NCBI RefSeq assembly: GCF_000003815.2
Contig: NC_049991.1
Coordinates: forward strand, 12,818,470 to 12,882,469
Direction of reading: 5' to 3'
Source of the DNA: Branchiostoma floridae
Taxonomy: Eukaryota; Chordata; Leptocardii; Amphioxiformes; Branchiostomatidae
DNA: 64,000 nt
The notes below the pieces were generated by a model that did no database searches, was not told where the DNA came from, and was given only the letters and a program-made list of their open reading frames with translations. Shown in pieces: positions 58,477 to 64,000 of this stretch (the stretch's first letter is position 1; each line of letters begins with the position of its first letter). Made by a program: the position numbers and the translations under genes.

Positions 58477-61400
58477 GCCACAAGCAACTTTAATGATATG
58501 GTAACCACAAATTTCTTAAGGTTATGGAAGAACTTTACTATTATCATGCTCGAAAATCATGCTTTCTGTACTTCTGCACACTTAACTTGATAATTTACAA
58601 TATGTAGTATTATATGAAGCATATTTATGGTACAAACATGGGTCATGTGAAAGGGCGATAGATGAAGCTGTGGCTTTTTACGACGTTTAGATAAAGATCT
58701 TAGCTGCTGAAGATCTATTACGTGATAATATAGTGCCGACGTGACACGAGAGATTCATGATGGTGATACTCCGACCTAAAGTTCCACAGAGGCCAGTACT
58801 TTCTTACTTGATCGTGCCAGGCCAATGAACCGTGATTTACGTATCATAAAGTGACATTTGGCACTTGTCAGAAGCAATGCATTTACTTTGTTCAGTTTCA
58901 TTAAAAGTTAAACTTCGGGTAAATGTCAGGCACATGAAGTGCCGCGATCTTGTCGCCCACTTTGACTTTTACCTACTACATAACTCTCTGCGGCAGTAAA
59001 CTTAACGAGCAGCGACATGTGTTTGGGTGTATCTTAATACATCTGGAATGAATTGGAATTAGACATTGCATAGGTGCATACAAAGTTGATTTTATACAGG
59101 ATTTTATACGGCTTCGTGTAAAATGAGTAAATTAGCGGACAATCAAATGTGCTCATGCCATTGCTGCCGTATGCTTTTGTTGACTTTGTATATCAAAGGA
59201 AGCATTGCTCAACTAGCATGCCGTTCACTTATTTTGTGTTAAAGCAACCTCATACTCAGTTTTGTTGTCATGTCTTGTAAAACAAGCGCATAGTCATTTG
59301 CCTACTGCAAAAGGGATTACATATGATACTACCAATAGTTTCATTGCACTGGACATGTGAGACGATAGCAATTCCAATTTTTATAAATTTGAAACGATAT
59401 CCAATTTTTGATAACAGTTAATGCTTCTTGCCAGAAATGTAAGGAAACGCGATATCTGCCATGCATTTAAACCTCAGGCTGGAAGTAACATGAACTTTAC
59501 ATTGAAGTTGCAACTTGTTTCTTTGTTATGGCTGATTTAGTGTGACAATTTCTTTAATTCATCAGGTAACTTGTAATAATTTTTCCTCACTGGGAAAACA
59601 ATTCAATGTTCTAATGCTACTCAAAAGAATGTTTCCATAACGTAATGTTATCTTAATGTAGAACAGCGGATGCGAGGTTAATGAACGTGTCTGAAGTGCG
59701 TCTTGCAGACGCCAAAGTAATATAAGTCGTCCCTGATAAATTGTGCAAGATATGCTGGTGTGCTGGTCACCTCCTGTAATACAAAACTGATGCTGACGTG
59801 AGATTAGATGAGCAGCAAAGTGAGTGTTATCGAATGTTAAAGGTATACGCTGGCAGGTAGTGAATTCTCCTAATGTATTTGGTAACACCTCGTGGTTGAC
59901 AATAATGTTGAGGTACGGACCCTAAAGATGATTTAGGATGCGACGGAGTAAGATGAAAGTTGGATGAGCAAACTCTATGGGGAGTATCATCGGTCTTCAG
60001 AATAAACAAGACGTGTGGTTCGTGTGATTTGGTAAATGTAATTTTTCATTAAAACCTAGCACTGCATTTCAATGCAACTTCGTGCAAAGATAATTTACGT
60101 ATACCAGCTATGAACAACTAATGCCGGCTTTCGTTGATTCTATGACAATGAAAACGTGACTGGTATGGATGAATGTAGTTTCTCAGTGCACCTGTGCACT
60201 TATTTGTCTGTCTGTTTTGACAACGTATTGTATAATTATGTTGATATGTGGAAATCTCTTGCTACGACGTCGCTGAGCAGATATCAATTCACCCATTTCT
60301 GAAATATTCCTGTAATTTAGGATTCAGCGTTGGACAAAGATTTAGTGTAGCATACAGAAACTAGAAGAGTTATGCTGTTGCTTCAACGGTTTTATGAGAG
60401 AAAAATCCCTTGAGAAAAAGCATCCAAAGCATCCATCCAAATGTGATCAAAAGAAGGCAACATTTCCCGCCATTGCTCACGTCTAGGATGAATCACACCC
60501 AACACAACGCGTGATGAATACGGAAATCGGGATTTAAGTTCCGAGCAGGAAATACGAATCGTCTTCGACGATTATCCTGCTAACTCTGGGTCATTCGGTA
60601 TGTATACGCACGACGCCATGGAGAGAAAACGTCCTTTAACCAGTAGACTGGGACTTATTGATAAAGGCATTACGTACGATCCCCATCACAACATGTACAT
60701 CTATCGGCGTAAATGACGCTGAACCCCTCACCATGAGCCTGACCCTGGTGTTGAACACATCACCCATGGGTGCGCCAAACGAGCAGTAAAAGGCGGCATG
60801 TGAGAGGTGAATGGGATGTCTGTCATCAATCCTGTGATTGGGGAACCTGCCTGTCTGACCTTGTGGTCAGCCGTTGTGTTGGTGAGGAGACATGCATGGT
60901 CTTCATAGTAATGGCTTCCTGTACGGCCATTGTATCACCATCAACCAGATTTATGACGTCATGGTGGATTATGATACACGATTCATTCAGAAATAAATCA
61001 AATTTTGACAAGATGGGAACTTTTACGACAGGTTTGACGCACGAGATCCATTTTAGCATTTTCACATACAGTAATGTGAGAAAAAGGAAGGACGTCACGT
61101 AGCAGTCCATGATGTCGATGTTTCAAGTTTAATAAGAAAACATATGCAGTCAGATGTGCAAAGGCTAGGTGTGACAGGTCGTCCAGTGTAATTTAACCAG
61201 CTGCTGCCGCACCGCGTGCCTGCGAAGCTGGTGTGTTACGCCGAAGGGCGCTTATACCAACCATTTTTTATAGATACAGATACAGATACAGAAATAGCAT
61301 ACGGTCAGTAAGAGAATCTACCGCAGTGGTGTTAATATGTGGTAAAGGAACGTAGATTGTTTTGGGACTGATTGTCTCTTAACATTGGATCAGATTTTAA

Positions 61401-64000
61401 TAACTGAAAGACCTTTATTATAGTCATGCCTCGATCGGCAAAGTACAGATCGTTGATAGTAAGACATAACTGACATATGCATAAAAGTAGAAATATAATG
61501 AATGATTCTTTCGATACGCTTAGGGAGTCAGAAGGCTAACGCACCTGCTCCGTGTATAATAGGCTAACTTTCTCTAGACTATATATAGCAAAAAATATAG
61601 AATGACAAGAATATGGCTCCGAACCAAAACATCAAATGGCTATTTTCAAAGTTGCTGGCTATTTTCATCGAAAGGTTAAGGTGTCATAATTGAACCAATC
61701 TCTTTAAACTTTTGTGTTAACTGGCATTGTTGAAAGATCTTCTTTAAGAAAGAAGTTTGTATGCCTTTTACTGCACCGCCTTTAAAAGTTATACTACGTG
61801 AGCTGTTTTTCGGCTACGTTAGGTAACCAAAAAACAGGTTAATAGAAAAGAATAACTGTGATTTGCTTTTCTAGGTCATGTATTGGTATTGGAGTAAAGA
61901 TGAAACATGCTAGATTTCGATCCTACGCACCTAAGAGGGCATTGCTCTAAGTGTTGTAAAGTTAGGATATCCGGAAAGGCCATCGACTTGGGCTGAGAGA
62001 GTGGTGTGTTTCGTGCGCGATGTGCAGCGGGGGGCATCAGGGGTAATGTTCCGTACAGCAATCACATGGCGTGAAAGGGATGCCTAATAACGTGTACGGA
62101 TCCCTGCACTAACTGTCACCACTGGGGACCTGAACTCTAGCCTGACGGGATGAAACTACATACATTTACAATATCAGCTTAGCCGAACACGAACCAAGAT
62201 GTGGACGTTACTCGGAAGGATTGAGAATTTCGGAGAAAATCATGTATATGTATCTTATATAACTTTATTGCGCAGCAATTATACAAGGTACAAATCATAG
62301 CTGATACATAACTACAGTTCTAGAAGGCTAATCTATTTGATACAAGGGTACTCAAATCTACCCCACCTTTCCAAGAGGGCAGGGGTGCGTACGCGTCGAT
62401 GAGTGACTTGAAAAGCCACAATTTCAGACCGCCGCTGGTACTTGCAAAACAACACCAGTGTCGTGTTATATCACATGGAAGTTTGCCAGTATTCTATCAC
62501 AATCAAATAAGACATTGGGCTTACTTCATTAAGAGTTAACTATTGCATACTTGAAACACCTTTTGTCTCTTATTCGTACCCACAACTGGCAGCAATGATC
62601 AAAGGCATTCGTGCATCTGTCGGTCAAAAGTGATCACACCAGCCGTCATGTCACCGTAGCGCCCATACTTAAAGATGCTAATGTTGATGTCTAGCCAAGA
62701 TAGCAGTAAGTAGGAATGCCCGACTTATTATTCAATATTATCTACAAACTTATATGCAAACTTTCCTTTGGTAATTTGTCTTTGAATAGTTTAATAACAA
62801 TATTGCTGTGAAGTACAGTGTTGATTAATTCCAGCACATTCTTCGTTTCACGATATTCCTGACCATGCGAAAATAATTCCACGTTTAAAGTGAATGAACT
62901 CGATTGTAGAAGAAGTGTGCAAAGTCAAAAGTCAAACGAGGAATTCAAACTGATCAAATCCAGTGTTAAGTATTTCTAGAATGTGGTATATTGTAGTAAC
63001 TATTTCTTAATATCATTGTATTTATCATTCCTATATCTAAGTTTATGTACTTTATGTGTTATCCTTTGGGCATGTATAACTTCATTATAAACTTCACTTA
63101 TATGTGCTTCGAATATGTTCTATCATTCTTCGTACCAATTTTGAAATCCTCATTACAAAGGGCACATCGGTTGATCTGTACTGCCTCGTCGCATCGATCA
63201 ACTCTTTCTTCCAACACCAACATTCGATAACCAATATCTCAAATGGCCTGACCCACTTTCGCATGTTCCTCATTTATTACCATCAGAGCAGACCATTACT
63301 CCGGGGACGGGAACACAGCCTGCCGGACAGAAGATTAAATTACAGGGTTACCGGGCCCGCTGGAGGAAATGATGAAAATCATATTCGGAAGGTGTTCAAT
63401 ACCCAAATGTCCACAAATAGAGCTGTTCGTTTTATGTCCAGATATGGACCGAGGCAGAGGAACTATGTCCGCTTTATGACGTTTGAAGCTGGAAGTCTAA
63501 ATGTTGTTACGGTAACAACCTACGTCAAATTGATAGTTTAATTTTCTTTAAACTCAGGATTAAGTATTAGTCGTGACCAATAGCTAGGTTAACGTAGATT
63601 TTGGGGGTGGACAGGGATTCCTATGTGGCATTTGTACATGTGTTACATGAGTAATGAGGTAATACTAGTACTAGATGATACAAATATAAAACCTCACTAA
63701 TTTACAAGGTAAAGGATGCTGTTCTCGTTATGAGATGCAACTTATCATAAATATTCAACTTAACTGAAGCCTTAAAAGAGCGAGAAAGCGAAATATACTG
63801 TGATTATGCAACAGATGGCTGGCAATTCAACTCCACCAATGGGAGCGCTTTAGTCGTATTGATTCTTCGAAAATGCATCCGTGTGGTTGAAACGTATCAT
63901 TCAAAAAGCAACGGTCGTGTGATGTCTGCCCGTACAAAAATTCCGTTTGAAACAGTGTTTTCCATACGCATTCCGCCTACAACTTTCTTGTACAAAAGTG
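58477..64000. other. Intron 1 of the glutamate-receptor gene, right part
   Basis: No exon was recognised. The only simple repeat noted is three GATACA units at 61273-61291. An open stretch at 63104-63541 has no family resemblance. Confidence 0.4.

Noticed and set aside
63104-63541. Possible second exon of the glutamate receptor
   Set aside because: The translation does not resemble any amino-terminal-domain segment I know and lacks a clear acceptor.

Overview
This is animal nuclear DNA. The genes are split by many GT-AG introns, several families of non-LTR, DNA-transposon and foldback repeats are present, and one 100-N assembly gap (30824-30923) lies inside. The gene set (dicarbonyl/L-xylulose reductase, a formiminotransferase-like protein, an augmin subunit, an NMDA-type glutamate receptor) and the repeat style fit an invertebrate deuterostome, most likely a lancelet (Branchiostoma). 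That species guess is inference, not proof.

Layout: 1-3802 is a non-LTR retrotransposon with an intact endonuclease/reverse-transcriptase ORF and a (CATT)n tail. 3802-12384 holds two tandem copies of an eight-exon DCXR-type gene, 245 codons each, with catalytic residues kept in both. 12545-15437 (minus) is a five-exon formiminotransferase-like gene (FTCDNL1 type) of 341 codons, tail-to-tail with DCXR copy 2. It is head-to-head, across a 294-bp shared promoter, with a six-exon HAUS2 gene of 226 codons (15732-25567, plus). From 25.6 to 45.4 kb no convincing gene is seen, only scattered MITEs, a mariner-like remnant and a Tc1-like remnant around the assembly gap. At 45979-46491 lies the first coding exon of a large ionotropic glutamate receptor gene (NMDA type, GluN2/GluN3-like), with signal peptide and start of the amino-terminal domain. 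The rest of the window, at least 17.5 kb, is its first intron.

The four complete genes do not form a pathway: two oxidoreductases, one folate/one-carbon-family protein and one mitotic spindle factor. They are ordinary linked metazoan genes. The non-gene architecture is more unusual: (a) a 1.8-kb composite element in HAUS2 intron 1 made of 17 short palindromes around a longer inverted repeat; (b) a 3.8-kb near-perfect inverted repeat in the glutamate-receptor intron with a ~120-bp minisatellite inside its arms, the same unit having also invaded DCXR copy 1; (c) several MITEs with readable target-site duplications; (d) degenerate 65-bp and 130-bp minisatellites. All coordinates were read by eye; exon joins were checked by phase and by remembered family motifs, not by alignment software.
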